In this document: in pieces, positions 35,004 to 46,731 of the stretch
Position numbering within the stretch: position 1 is the stretch's first letter
Layout of the letters: each line of letters starts with the position of its first letter
Source of the DNA: Cryptomeria japonica
Lineage: Eukaryota; Streptophyta; Pinopsida; Cupressales; Cupressaceae
DNA: 64,000 bases
Assembly: GCF_030272615.1 (NCBI RefSeq)
Contig: NC_081405.1
Coordinates: 156,381,454-156,445,453, forward strand
Direction of reading: 5' to 3'
Notes under the pieces: generated by a model
The model's input: only the letters and a program-made list of their open reading frames with translations
Told to the model about the DNA's origin: nothing
The model's database searches: none
Program-made: the position numbers and the translations under genes

Positions 35004-36505
35004 TGTTGGCATTATAACAAACAATGGGAGATTGTTGGGATTTCAATAAGGATATTGAGAAGGTTGTTGATGATTATGGATATAACTGATTAAAGATGAT
35101 TTACTACCTTAATATTATTATTTTATCATTGATGTCAAGAAATTGATTTTCTAAATCAGTATGATGTTGCCATATCTTGAGAAGTATGATTTGATGAGTA
35201 TAAAGGTGTCGGTAAAAGACACAGAAAGAATATGATGAATAAGGGGATGAATAAGTTATTCAATGGGTAGCTATTACCGAGTTAGACAATGATGAGATCA
35301 TGATGTTTAGATTGTTTTGATATCATACATATGTTATTTATTGTAAGGTTAATACTATACTATGTTACCGAGAAAAGAACCTAGCCGATAAACCCTAAGG
35401 TTATCGCTATCGGTTAATGAAGACAGAGTGTCTACCGAGTAAATTTTAGTATTTACCGAGTTGTAACCGAGCTATAATAGAATGCATCAAATGGCTACAT
35501 GAGTTATTTAATGAAGGGAGTTGATGAGCTAGAATTGATTAAATGATTGGTATGCCATGCATAAAGTTTGTTAAAGAATCTATGGCAAAGGAAAATCGGC
35601 ATGAAGATCTATAGCGCAGATTGAACCGCATACCCTAGCACAAGTTCCAAGAAATGTATGCAAGTTCCAAGGCAGGGTAAAACATTTTTCAAATCAAAGA
35701 ATACATTGAACCTAGTCAAAGTTTGAAGATCTGATGGCTATGATTGATCATGGGAAATGTGATCAAGGAGATTAAGCAATTGGCAATTGTTTATAAATAG
35801 GGAACTATTGATAAACAATATATGCGGGCAAGTGTATGCACATGGATGATACATAGTGATTACCGAGCACAGAAGCTTGAAGAACTATTTGTATAATAGA
35901 GTATAGAGCCCAACAGATGGACAAGATTAGTTCTATGTCTAGATTGTATTGAGCAAATAAGAATTTACTTTAGCATTTTAGATGTGAAGTTGCCGATAGA
36001 TTTTTATTACTGTTATTTTGTGAAGTGACAGAAAATCTCTTAACCGAGTGGACTTAATAGTCTTATTTGTAAAACCCTCTAGCAAGGTGACATTCTGATT
36101 GAGTGTTTGAAATCCTTTAACAAGGTCACTTCTAACAAGGTGAAGATCCTAACAAATCTGAGGGAAATCCCTTAATTGGATCACATCTAGCAATGTGTTT
36201 GTAATCTTTAACAGGATTTGCTTTTAATCAAGCACACTCTAGAAGAGTATATTTCTTAGTGGGTCCGAAATCCCACAGTAGTTTTTCCCTATTTGGGTTT
36301 CCATGTTAAATCTGGTGTTATGAGGTTTATTATGTTTATATTCTTTTGAGTTTGCATGTTTAATAGTTTTGGTTATATCACTTAAGTATATGTTACCGAG
36401 GTTGAATCTGATGTTTTTATGGAAGATTAAGTTTGTATGATTCACCCCCCCCTCTCATCTTATCAGCTTGGCATCTGTACTTAACATTAAGTATCAGAAC
36501 TATCA
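35004..36505 (+). repeat. 3' LTR of the inner copia element
   Basis: It runs from TGTTGGCATTATAAC to ATCAGAACTATCA, 1502 bp, a near copy of 28857-30359. Many differences are C/T or G/A changes at ACCGAG-type sites (CG here, CA or TG in the 5' copy). It is followed by CATGT. Confidence 0.95.
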
Positions 36506-36510
36506 CATGT
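36506..36510. repeat. Target-site duplication CATGT, right copy
   Basis: It matches 28852-28856. Coding of the outer copia pol resumes immediately after it. Confidence 0.9.
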
Positions 36511-38110
36511 ACCATTCTTTTCTATCTGGTCAAGTTCCTCTTCCATAGCCTTAATCTAGTCTTCATCTTTGTGTGCCTCTTTAAATGTTTTGGGCTCAAA
36601 TTCAAAAATCATGCAAGAATTCTCTTTGACATTTCTTCTTGTAAGTATTCTTGCATCCTTATCCCCTATGACCTGCTTTGGATCATGATGTAGCTTTACA
36701 TACGTAGGAATGATATCAACTGATTCCTCTTGTTTTTCCTCTTCATCCTCATCTTCATCAACATCTACAGGTGTAGGAGCACTGTTACTTGTACTTAGTT
36801 ATTTTGCAACTGGTTCCTAGAAGGTTACATTTGGTTCATCTACCGCTCACTCGTTGTTGGTTTCCTCAGATTTCTCAGAGGTTTCATCAACTCTAACATT
36901 AATACTTTCAACATTTCTTTGAGTCCTATTATTAAAATACTTGAGAGCTTTGCTCTTGGTGGAATACCCTAGGAATATTCCCTCATCACATTTTGCATCA
37001 AACTTTCTTTGGTGTTCACTTCTCTTGATATAACACTTGCTACCAAACACTCTAAAGTAGCTTACTATTAGAGTCTTACCAGTCCAATACTCATAAGGAG
37101 TTTTATCCTTACCTTTCTTGATGAGTACCTAGTTCATAGTGTAGACTGCAGTGCTCACCACTTCTCTCCCAAAAGTGTGAGAAACCTTCCCTTGAACCAA
37201 CATCGTTCTGGTAGCTTCAACTATAATCTGGTTGTTTCTTTCTACTAGGCCATTCTGCTATAGAGTCTAGGGGTAGATAGTTTCCTCTTCATGTCATTCT
37301 CTTCACAGTACTTATTGAATTCACCAGAAGTGAACTCACCTCCTTGGTTAGTTCTAAAACGTTTAATCCTCTTACTGCTTTCCTTTTCAACTAGTGCTCT
37401 GAAGGCTTTAAAATTTCCAAAAGTTTCAGACTTGTCTTTCAAGAATGTGACCCACATCATTCTTGAGCAATCATCATTAAGAATCATAAAGTATGTATCT
37501 CCCTGAACACTCCTAGTTTTCATAGGACCACACAAATCAATATGCACAAGATCAAGTAAATTATCTGCTGTTAAATATTTACCTTTGAAGGTTGAGGAAG
37601 ACATTTTCCTCAGTTGAAATTCTCTGCACAAAGGATTCTCTGATTTGTTCAGCACACACAATCCTCTTACTGCCTTGATCTTACTGGCCTTCACAATATT
37701 ATCAAAATTTACATGGCAAAGTCTCCTATGCCATATCCAACTGCCATCAAACTTAGTCATTAGACATTGACTGATATTTGTATTTAACTGAAATAAGTTA
37801 CCTTTGGTCTGCATACCGGTGGCCATCAGTTCACCACTCTTTCCTTTTATTTTACACACTCCATCTTTGAATTCCAGAGTGAGTCCTTTATCATTTAGCT
37901 ATGCAACACTCAAAAGGTTATTCCTGAGACCTTCTACCCAATACACATTATCAGCACTACTTTTCCATTTAGAGAGATGGACCCTTTGCCTTTTACCATA
38001 CATGGTGCATCATTACAAAATCGGACTACACCTCCATTGTACTCTTCCAGTGATAGAAAATTTCTCTAGTCACCAGTCATGTGGTGAGAGCATCCACTAT
38101 CAATAATCCA
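36511..38110 (-). pseudogene. Copia integrase and 5' part of RT (outer element)
   Basis: On the minus strand, 37859-37245 holds WIWHRRLCHVNFDN, the zinc-binding CREFQLRKM region and the integrase core beginning HIDLCGPMK. The second catalytic site reads FRTNQGGEF, with Asn where Asp is expected. A frame change near 37255 precedes the Glu-containing VERNN segment. 37050-36847 is the integrase C-terminus (GIFLGYSTKSKALK). The RT N-terminal codons end at 36511, where the inner element lies. Confidence 0.85.
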
Positions 38111-39175
38111 CTCATTAGAATTATCAAAGCGGGAGACAAGAGCCTTCTTGTCTGACACATCTTCCTTAATGGCTATAAACACTATGCCTTCACTTTCTTC
38201 ATCTTCTGATTCGTCATCAGTGACACCTTCATCAACTGCAACAAGACAGTTTCTCTTATCTCCTCCTTTGAAATTTTTTAACTTCTCCAGTTTGTCCTTA
38301 TTATCACTGTTGAGACAGTTGACAACAATGTGTCCTATCCTATTGCAAGAAAAACATTTCAAAGGGAGCTTACCTCTGTATTTTCTAGTTCCTTTAGGAA
38401 ATCTCTTGGCAAGAAGAGCTTAAAATTCCATCAGGATCTCCTCATCATCCATATCCTTGCTTTTTCTAGGTTCACAACTAGTACTAACTTCTTTTCCTTT
38501 TCTAGTTAGTGCAGCAAATGCTCGAACGGCTTAATCAATCTTCTGAACACTGCCATCATAACTATTTAGCTCATATGTGGTCAACTTAGCAATGATGGAG
38601 TCTAGGGATACCTTTGTCTTGTTAATAGATCTCAACTCTTGAATAGCGACAACCCTTATTGCATAGACTAGTTATAAGGATCTCAAAACTTTTTTAATAA
38701 TGGAAAAAATCTTCCATTGTACCTCCTGCACTCTTGATGTCTCCAACAACAGTTTTAATCCTTATCCCATATTGTTGAATGGTCTCTCCTTCAACCATCT
38801 GCATGTCTTCAATTTTTTCTCTAAGGCTTTCTTCCTTAGCTTTCTTCACATGCTCATCACCACCATAGATAGACTCCAGAGTATCCCATACATCTTTGGG
38901 ATTGTCTTTATCTTGAACATCTATAAACTCAATATCAAATAGACTATTGATAAGAGCTTCCATGAATTGCCCATTCTCCTGAATTTCCCATTCTCCTGAA
39001 TTTCTCTTCTTTGATCATCGGTGAGAGTACCAGTAGGGACAAAATAAGTATTCTCAACATAGTTCCAATGTTGAGAACCCATGCTTTTAATGTATATCTT
39101 CATTCTGTCCTTCCATATCTTAAAGTTATCTCTGTTGAACTTTGGACCTTCCCTCTTCATCCTTAGAATAAGATC
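38060..39175 (-). pseudogene. Copia gag and protease (outer element)
   Basis: Minus-strand pieces run 39160-38921 (MKREGPKFNRDNFKIW start), 38963-38694 (ESIYGGDEHVKKAKEESLR), decayed sequence, then 38362-38066. The last has the knuckle CFSCNRIGHIVVNC and the protease motif WIIDSGCSHHMTGD. A 17-base tandem duplication (CATTCTCCTGAATTTC type, about 38971-39006) breaks the gag frame. Both motifs are intact by pattern. Confidence 0.85.
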
Positions 39176-39234
39176 TTTTCCTCAAGCGGTTAAGCTTATA
39201 ACACAAAGGACCTGGAGGATGCTTTGATACCAAT

Positions 39235-40686
39235 TGATGAATAATGATGAACAGTAAATATCCAACAGATACTAAGAGAGGGGGGTGAATCAGTATAGAC
39301 AAAAATTTCTCCAACAACTTAAATTGCAAAGACTGCACTAACTGGTAAACAATATCACCGATCTAAATCAAGGCACTACCGGTAGAACACAGTATGACTA
39401 CAAGAGACATAAACCGGTAACATCTAGATCATCTCAAAACCTAACATCTCATCTTAACTTCACCCATATGCTTAAGCAAGTAAAACATCAGAAATACAAT
39501 GACCATTGGATTAGCTTGCATTACCGCTTAACAGAAAACACTAAAACATCACATAAAAAGGCATCACACATAACACACTAATTTTTTTCACGTGGAAACC
39601 CAACTGGGAAAAACCACGGTGGGGATGAATACCCACAAGTTTCTCTTGAACTCTTCTAAAGTCCACTTTGTTAGGAGCCTAGTCCGTTTAAAGACTTTAC
39701 AACAGGTTTTGCTAGGAACCGATCCTTCTAGGGATCACCCGGTTAAGGGATGGCTAAATACCCAGTTAGAGGTTAAAACCCTGTTAAAGGTTACCTTGTA
39801 AGAGGATTTAAAGAACTCAATGATTTTGAGTCACCCTGTTAAAGGATTTACAAAAAGCCTGTTAAAGCTACCCGATAAAGGGATTTTCCAACTGTTGAAA
39901 TGGTTAGAAGTCAACAGGTAATACACTGATCTGATAACAACACTTAATGCGAAGGCAAATCCACTTCAGTTCTTTTACTTCTGCAATCACACTCTACAAA
40001 TCTCTTCTTACTCCATTTGTCTGGCAATACTTACCTCACATACATTCATTTGCCAACAACTTCAAATGAAAATCATCATCGACCTTATAGACAAAAATTA
40101 GGTCAGTGGCCAAAACCTAAAACACTAAGCATCTAGGTTAACAATACAGTCGATCCAATCCTGGCCATTTAAACACATTACATAGAGAAAAAACAATCTT
40201 GAACAAATCTCAAGATGTTCTCCATCATCTGTTCTTTAGCACTTTTGGAATCTGATAACCCATCATGCGCTCTCTACCGTTTACTAAGATTTTGCACATT
40301 CCCGAGGTAGATAGAATCAATCTTGTTCATGCAAGATCCTCAATGAGATTCTTCACACACACAATGTTGACATGGAAATGTGATCTAATCTTCATTTCAA
40401 TGCTAAATCATCATAGGATATCGTCAGTCGAATCACATACACTTGGAATACATCAACCAGAAACCCTGAAGCTGAGACTACTAACTGGTAGTCATATCAA
40501 ATGAAACCCCAATTCAAACTTTGCATATATCAGTTCACACTCCAACATACTGGTTCACTTCATACTGTCATATCGGTTCACTTACCAATTTGCTTACTTC
40601 AATATACCAGTTCATACTTCAGCATATTGACATCAATGACAACATACAATCCCATCGTGTCATCAAACTCTACACATATACCAAAA
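39235..40686 (-). repeat. 5' LTR of the outer copia element
   Basis: A near copy of 25777-27226, starting TGATGAATAATGATGAACAG beside the PBS. The last bases are ATACCAAAA where the partner has ATGCCAACA, so the terminal CA has mutated. The edge is fixed by GATAG at 40687-40691. The frames 39592-39801, 40265-40504 and 40501-40767 are LTR sequence. Confidence 0.9.
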
Positions 40687-40691
40687 GATAG
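40687..40691. repeat. Target-site duplication GATAG, right copy
   Basis: It matches 25772-25776 and separates the copia LTR from the chromodomain codons of the gypsy element. Confidence 0.9.
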
Positions 40692-42067
40692 TTCTTGTAA
40701 GCTCTCTTCCTTGTCTTTTTTACTATCTTGGTATCCAAGATACTCTCCAACTCAACCTGTTGACTAGGTGGCAAATCCTTTACCCAATCTTCTTGAACTG
40801 GTGATAGCATGTCTTTCTGATTTATTGGTGACTCTCCTTTGTATGGATAGAGATCACATATATTAAAGATAGGAGATATTCCCAAGGTAGGTGGAGGTTC
40901 AACCTCATAGGAATTCTGCCCACACTTGTGTACCACCTTGAGAGGTCCAATTTTCTTCATCATGAGCTTGATAAGCTACCCTTTTGGAAGTCTCTCCTTC
41001 TTGAGGTATGCCAACACTAAGTCTCCTACTTGAAATTGTAGCTTCCTCCTTCTTTTATCAGCTTGAACCTTGTACTGCTCAAATTTTTGTTGTAAGGACG
41101 ACCTTACCTTATCATGCACCTCTTTAATGCCTTTTGCAAAGTTCTCCCCTTGTGCACTATTGGGTGCCATTTAACTAAGATCTTTGAGCTCTAGTATGCC
41201 CCTAGGATGGAATCCATACACTATCTCAAAAGGACTTTTACTTGTGCTACGATTCACTGAGTCATTATATGCATATCCCGCCTATCCAAGTACTAGATCC
41301 CAAGTCTACCCATGTTGTTTGGTAAGACATCTTAGCAAATTACCCAATGACCAGTTAACTACCTCTATCTGACCATCTGATTGAGGATGATAGGCAGATG
41401 AAGAAGATAATTTGGTTCCCAACTTCCTCCATAGTATCCTCCCAAAGTGGCTCAAAAAGTTTACATCTCTATCACTCACAATGCTAATTGGAAGACCATG
41501 AATTTTGACTATCTCCTTGAAAAAGAGGCTTGTAATATAAGTGGGATCATTGGTGCTCTTGCAAGGTATGAAATGTGCCATTTTTCTTAACCTATCTACT
41601 ACCACATACACACTATCAAATCCTCTAGGTGTCCTAGGAAAGCCTAACACAAAATCCATGCTCAAACATTCCCAAGGCCTTTGAGGTATGACCAAGGGCT
41701 GATATAGACCTACATTGCTTGAGGTTCCTTTTTCTCTTTGGAAGATGGTACATTTCTCTACAAACCTTCTCACTTCTGATTGCAACTTGGGCCAATAATA
41801 AAACCTACCAACCTACTCCAAAGTCTTATCAATGCCAAAATGACCTCCTAGACCTCCTTGATGCTTCTTTTGAATAATATTTTGTCTCATAGAACATTGA
41901 GGTATGCAAAGAAGATGACCTTTGAATAGAAAACCCTCTTGTGCCATGTATTCTGAATAAGAGACATGTGAGGTATTAGAAAAATCAATACAAATATTAT
42001 ATATCTCTGCAAAATCCTTATCATCCTTGTAGAGGTCTTTTAACTCACTCAAACCCACACTTTGCAA
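40692..42067 (-). pseudogene. Gypsy integrase with start of chromodomain
   Basis: Minus-strand frames 42067-41813, 41785-41306, 41170-40976 and 40963-40692. The zinc-binding N-terminus has HQGGLGGHFG and then CTIF, where CTIC is usual, so one Cys is lost. The core has SMDFVLGFP, SDRDVNF and SDGQIEVVN, keeping all three catalytic acids. The C-terminal GPY/F-like module (KKIGPLKVVHKCGQNSYEVE) leads to ILDTKIVKKTRKRAYKNYL, the start of the chromodomain. Stops separate the frames. The enzyme inserts cDNA into the genome. Confidence 0.88.
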
Positions 42068-43420
42068 TTGAATCTCCTACATGGTAATGATTCTCCTACT
42101 TAGTGCATCAACAACTTTGTTGGCTCTCCCTTTCTTGTTTTTAATGGTGAATGTATAATATTGTAGGTACTCCACCCACTTTAGTTGGCTTTGGTTCAAC
42201 TTCTCTTGCCCATTGAGAAAACTAAGAGCATGGTTGTCAATGAAGACTACAAAATCTTTGGGTAGCAAGTAGTGACACCATTTTTTCAATGCTTGGACCA
42301 TTGCATAAAAATCCAAGTCATATGTGGAGTACCTTTTCTTAGCTTCATTTAACTATTCTGAGAAGAAAGCTATAGGATATCCCTCTTGGCTTAAAACCGC
42401 CTCTATTGCCCTTTGGCTTGCATCACATTCTACTATAAACAACTAATTGAAATTACACAATCTAAGGGTTGGTAGCTCTGCTATCTTGGTTTTCAACATC
42501 TCAAACCCCTTATTGGCTTCCTCTGTCCACTTAAAGTGACATTTAATCCCTCCTTTAATAGTATTGAGAATCGGAGCACAAACATGGCTAAAGTCTCTCA
42601 CAAACTTCCTATAAAAAGATTCCATTCCATGAAAGCTTATAACTTCACTTATGCCCCTAGGGACAGGCCAATTAAGTATTGCTTCTACCTTACCTGGATC
42701 CATTTTTAAACATCCATGAGAAATAACAAAACCAAGATATATCGTCTCTGTTTTCAATAACTCACATTTTTCAAGGTTAATCTTGAGTTGAGCCTCCTTC
42801 AACTTCTTCAAAACCATCTCCAAATTCTTTAGGTGTTCCTCCTTGAACTTGTTGTAGATTAGAATGTCATCAAGGTATACAATTAAAAATCTACCAATAA
42901 ACTCAACTAATACTTCATTCATGAGCCTTTGGAAGGTACTAGATGCATTGGTGAGGCCAAATGGCATTACCAACCACTCATATAAGCCTGCATTGGTTCT
43001 AAAGGTTGTCTTCCATTCATCTCCAGGTCTGATTCTGATCTAATGGTAACTAGACTTTAATTCCACCTTGGTGAAGTAGCTTGCACCTCCTAGATTGTCT
43101 AATAAGTCCTCAATCCTTGGCATAGGAAACCGATACCTTATGGTAATCTTGTTGATTGCTCTAGAGTCCATGCACATTCTCCATTTGCCTCCCTTCTTAG
43201 GAACTAACACAATAGGAACAACACATGGACTCGAACTCTTCTTGATAAACCCTTTGTCTAAGAGTTCTTGCACTTGTTTGTCGATCTCTTCATTTTGACT
43301 AAGTGTCATTTTGTAGGCAGCTTTGTTCGGTAGATTGGCCCCTGGTATTAAGTCTATTTGATGATTTACATCTCTCATTGGAGGCAAGGAATCGGGTAAG
43401 TCATCCCCTATCACTTATAC
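42068..43420 (-). pseudogene. Gypsy RT and RNase H
   Basis: Frames 43414-43040 and 42973-42443 carry the RT. They include [57 protein letters not shown] and the catalytic VYLDDILIY. 42316-42077 and decayed sequence before it carry RNase H (YLQYYTFTIKNKKGRANKV). In RNase H, FIDNHALS has Ile where Thr is usual in FTDHxAL-type motifs. The frame break near 43035 is a stop. Everything is in the normal gypsy order. Confidence 0.88.
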
Positions 43421-44230
43421 ATAATGTTTGAGTAGTTTTTGCACCTCTTGAGGCACTTCACCCATTGGATCTGCCTTAGCTTATTCATTAAGTTTCAACA
43501 CTATAGCATGGCCTTGATGTCCTTCTTGTTTCAACACTTTGAGAAACTCTTTTCCACTCACCAACATCACACTTGAGCCTTTTTTTTTTCTTCCTTTGGT
43601 TCAGGTAGTGGATCCATTTGATACATTTTCCCATTCTTGGTGATAAGATAGTTGTTCTTCTCCCCATCATGGGTATCTTTCACATCATACTGCCATGGAT
43701 GGACCAATAGAAAATGACAAGCATCCATAGGAAATATGTCACATAATAATCTATCCTTGTACTCACCAATTTCAAAATCCACCCATGCTTGTTCATAAAC
43801 CAATACATGTTGACCCCGGTTGAGCCATGACACCTTGTAGGGTATGAGGTGAGGTAATCTTTTTAGTTTGAGTTTATCCACCATTTCAACTGAGACAATA
43901 TTCTTAGTGGAACCTAAATCTACAATAACTTTACAAATCTTTCCATGTGACCTACAAGTGGTCCTAAACAAGCTTTTCCTTTGTGGTGGCTCTTGAGCTT
44001 GGGGTATCTTGAACATTGTTCTTCTCATCATCAAATTTTCTCCCTCAGTAATTGGGCCTTCTTTTCTGATTGAAGATGTTACACTCTGAGTATTCTCTTC
44101 TTGCAACAATTGAGTTCTTCTTTCCCCCATGTATGAACTTGTAGAGCTTGAGGCTTTTATTGGGAACTTACTCATGGTATGCCCAACTTGATTGCAATGA
44201 TAACACCTACTAGTGAAAACTTTATTTCCT
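43421..44230 (-). pseudogene. Gypsy zinc knuckle and aspartic protease
   Basis: The minus strand reads CYHCNQVGHTMSKF at about 44165-44205, a knuckle whose last Cys is Phe. The frame 44175-43567 then holds the protease region, with CKVIVDLGSTKNIVS (DLGS in place of the usual DSGS-type active site) and FPMDACHFLLVHPWQYD. Protease separates gag and pol products. The frame 43670-43488 is an out-of-frame continuation of the same region. Confidence 0.8.
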
Positions 44231-44234
44231 CTAC

Positions 44235-45132
44235 CTAAGTTTCCAAACTTGCCCCTAAAATTGCTCCTTCCTCTATAGGATCCTCTAAATGCTTCTCTCT
44301 AAGAGTGTCCATTGCCTTCTTGGCCTTGCTACTCTTCACTTCTTGATGATTTTTGTCCTCTACCAAAGTTCCCTCTACCTCTGAAATTCTTTCCTCACCT
44401 ATGTTTCTGATTTTGCTCACTCCTTTTGATCTTCCCTTCTTCCCTTAGGGCCAATTGAAAACACTTATGGATAGTGTCTGATGTGAGGATACTTATTTCA
44501 TCTTGTATATTCTTTCTAAGGCCATTCATATACTTGGCCAAATTCTCTACCTCATTCTCATGCTTCCTAGCCCTCAAACTGAGCTTATGGAACTCTTCAG
44601 TGTATGCATTGACATCTAGCTCCCTTTGTTTAAGATTTTGCAGTCTCTTATGAATTTGAACTTCATAATCTCCTGGAAGGAATTTTGCCTTAAGTCTGAT
44701 CTTCATATGCTCGGATGAAGTTATCTTATTTTTGCCCTGTTGTATCCTTTCTTCTTGCATCATATTCCACCAAACCAATGTTGATCCTCTCATTCTTGAT
44801 TTGGCCACATTATCTCTTTTCTCTTCTGCTACCTCTTTGTAATCAAAATGATTATTGAGAGCTTCTATCCAATCTAGAAACTCTTCTCCATTGATGTTTC
44901 CTCCATATGTGGGTAATCCATCCAGATTGTCCTTACAAATGGATTTGACTACATCTAGGAATAACTTTTGGTCTTGAGGCATAGCTACTGCTACTGGTTC
45001 CTCTCCATCTTCCACTTCTTCATCAATTTCATCACCCAATTCTGTCTTAACCTTTCCCTTCTCCTTCTTTACCTCTCTGGTTCCTCTAGTTACTTCTGCA
45101 TCCTTCAATCCTTCTATCATCTCTGCCACCAT
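44235..45132 (-). pseudogene. Gypsy gag
   Basis: The frame 45132-44395 starts MVAEMIEGLKDAEVTRG. It has an acidic/basic N-terminal region, then the gag core (EFLDWIEALNNHFDYKEV, STLVWWNMMQEER, FLPGDYEVQIHKRLQNLKQ). 44420-44235 is the basic linker, interrupted by stops, leading to the zinc knuckle. It would form the capsid. The start is the first Met after the PBS region. Confidence 0.85.
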
Positions 45133-45225
45133 CTACCAGATGGCTTCCGGAGACATTGCCTTTGGAGGCATTGAACTTGTTTTTGATACTTCACAATCTG
45201 ACATACACCAAATCTTTCAAAGAAT

Positions 45226-45238
45226 GGCTCCGATACCA
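45226..45238 (-). other. Primer binding site of the gypsy chromovirus
   Basis: The minus strand reads TGGTATCGGAGCC, three bases from the LTR edge at 45242. It is the Met-tRNA type used by many plant gypsy elements. Confidence 0.8.
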
Positions 45239-45241
45239 CTT

Positions 45242-46731
45242 TGATGCAGAGAGTCTTGGAGCCTTGTTTATTTCACCTTCTTGAGTGACTTGTCCTACTC
45301 AACCCTACAAATACTCAAGTCCTTCCTATGGCACTTGGTAAGGGTTATGACAATGAGACCTCCAAGGTCTAAACCTTCTTGACTTTCCTCCTAGGTATAG
45401 CCAATGGTTTCTAGACAATCAACTCTTCCACTTGAGGTTGTCACCTTAGCTACCCACACTCACCTCTCTTGGGCTCCAACCACTCCTGCTAGGATTTTAA
45501 CACACCAACTCCCCTTATGGTTTCCCAATGCATTAATAAGGTATCTTCATTTTTTTTTAAAGTTTAAGACTCACCAATTCCATTTCCATGGTTTCTCAAG
45601 CCTACTAGGCCTCTACTGGAAAAGTGCATCTGGGTTATCCATACAGTTGTGGTTTGCAATGCTGCACTATTTTGTGGGGTTTTAGGCTTAACTGGTGGAT
45701 TGAAAAACTTGGTCTAGAACCTTTCACCAGTCAAAAATACTTCTCTAAAAACCTTAGTAACCTTCAAGGAAACTCTGAGGGCTTTCCATATATATGCCAC
45801 TAGGGCCTGCATCAATCTCCAAGTGCTCACAAATCACACTTTGCGTACTGTCCTAACTCACCTACTCCCAGTGTGAGCCTAGGTATTCATTATTTCTCCT
45901 CCTCTTGGACCTGCAACATCACACACCCTATTCCAAAACTATATACATACCCTAAACTATAATTCTTAATGATTACAATAAGTGCCATCAAAGAATGCCT
46001 AGGCTAGAGCCATTTCTTGCTCTTAAACCCTACTTGCAAGGGTTTTGCTCCTAGCTACAAAGAATGACATAAATATTCAGAACCTAGAACAATCAAACCT
46101 ACAAATCAACCTTAATGAAAGAAAATACAATGAACATACAAATATTGCAATGAGTATACACCATCTAGTCCATACTGGACCGTACAAGCAATGAAAAACA
46201 ACACAAAACTATCAAAAAATTGGTGGAAACAAGATTGTTTCACAAACCAAAAACTTTCTCTTGCATTTCCATTCCTCCAAACCATACAATGAAGTGAAAT
46301 TTGTCTTATACCCACTATTTTATTCATTTCAACCAACTACCTAACGCTCATAACCAAAAAAATGCAACTTTTGCAAGAAATTGCAAAATGTTGCTCAACA
46401 ACTTTTGACAACTTTTGCTCCAGGATGCAATTTTGCATTCTATTGCATTCTAAGACTCTTGAAGGTCCTCAAACACCTTCCAAGACATAAATAGAACTCA
46501 ATTGACTCCTAATCCGTGAATAAATTCATCTAGAGTATTTGCCTATGACCTACCTAAGCAACTCACTTCTTAGGCTAGCAGCATCCTCAACACAATTGAC
46601 TGAAATGAAAATTTGGACCACTCGACCATGGCTCTACTGAGTCCTCAATGGTTGATCCATTATTACATCTAACATTAACACAAACTAAAAAAAATCAAAG
46701 CTTACATTCTTGGAGTGCCAGGTGCCTTGCA
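45242..46731 (-). repeat. 5' LTR of the gypsy chromovirus
   Basis: It starts TGATGCAGAGAGTCTTGG next to the PBS and ends GGTGCCTTGCA at 46731, followed by CTAGAGAGAG of the macrosatellite. It lacks about 140 bases present in the other LTR and has no solo-LTR insertion, so it shows the empty CTACC site. Confidence 0.88.

Larger units (their letters stand above)
28857..36505 (+). mobile_element. Complete Ty1/copia element, plus strand (innermost)
   Basis: The two LTRs are near identical by eye and about 1.5 kb each. The set is completed by a PBS-like site (30361-30373), polypurine tract (34992-35003), CATGT duplications and all copia domains in the order gag, protease, integrase, RT, RNase H. 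It is 7649 bp long and the youngest insertion in this nest, because it interrupts the copia element that interrupts the gypsy element. Several stops, frameshifts and an RT active-site loss make this copy defective. Confidence 0.95.
25777..40686 (-). mobile_element. Ty1/copia element, minus strand, itself interrupted
   Basis: LTRs at 25777-27226 and 39235-40686, a PBS-like TGGTATCAAAGC (39222-39233), polypurine tract, gag, protease, integrase, RT and RNase H define a full copia element on the minus strand. It lies in the chromodomain codons of the gypsy element, flanked by GATAG. Removing the inner element (28857-36505) leaves about 7.3 kb. Coding is broken by stops, frameshifts and the insertion. 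Confidence 0.9.
22798..46731 (-). mobile_element. Ty3/gypsy chromovirus with nested insertions
   Basis: A minus-strand gypsy element has its 5' LTR at 45242-46731 and 3' LTR at 22798-25640. Between them the order is gag, protease, RT, RNase H, integrase, chromodomain, as in Ty3/gypsy. It entered the GA macrosatellite. Its left edge lacks the first 55-60 bases of the LTR, and no target duplication is visible, so that junction suffered a deletion. It later received a solo LTR (24187-25455) and a copia element (25777-40686). Confidence 0.85.
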
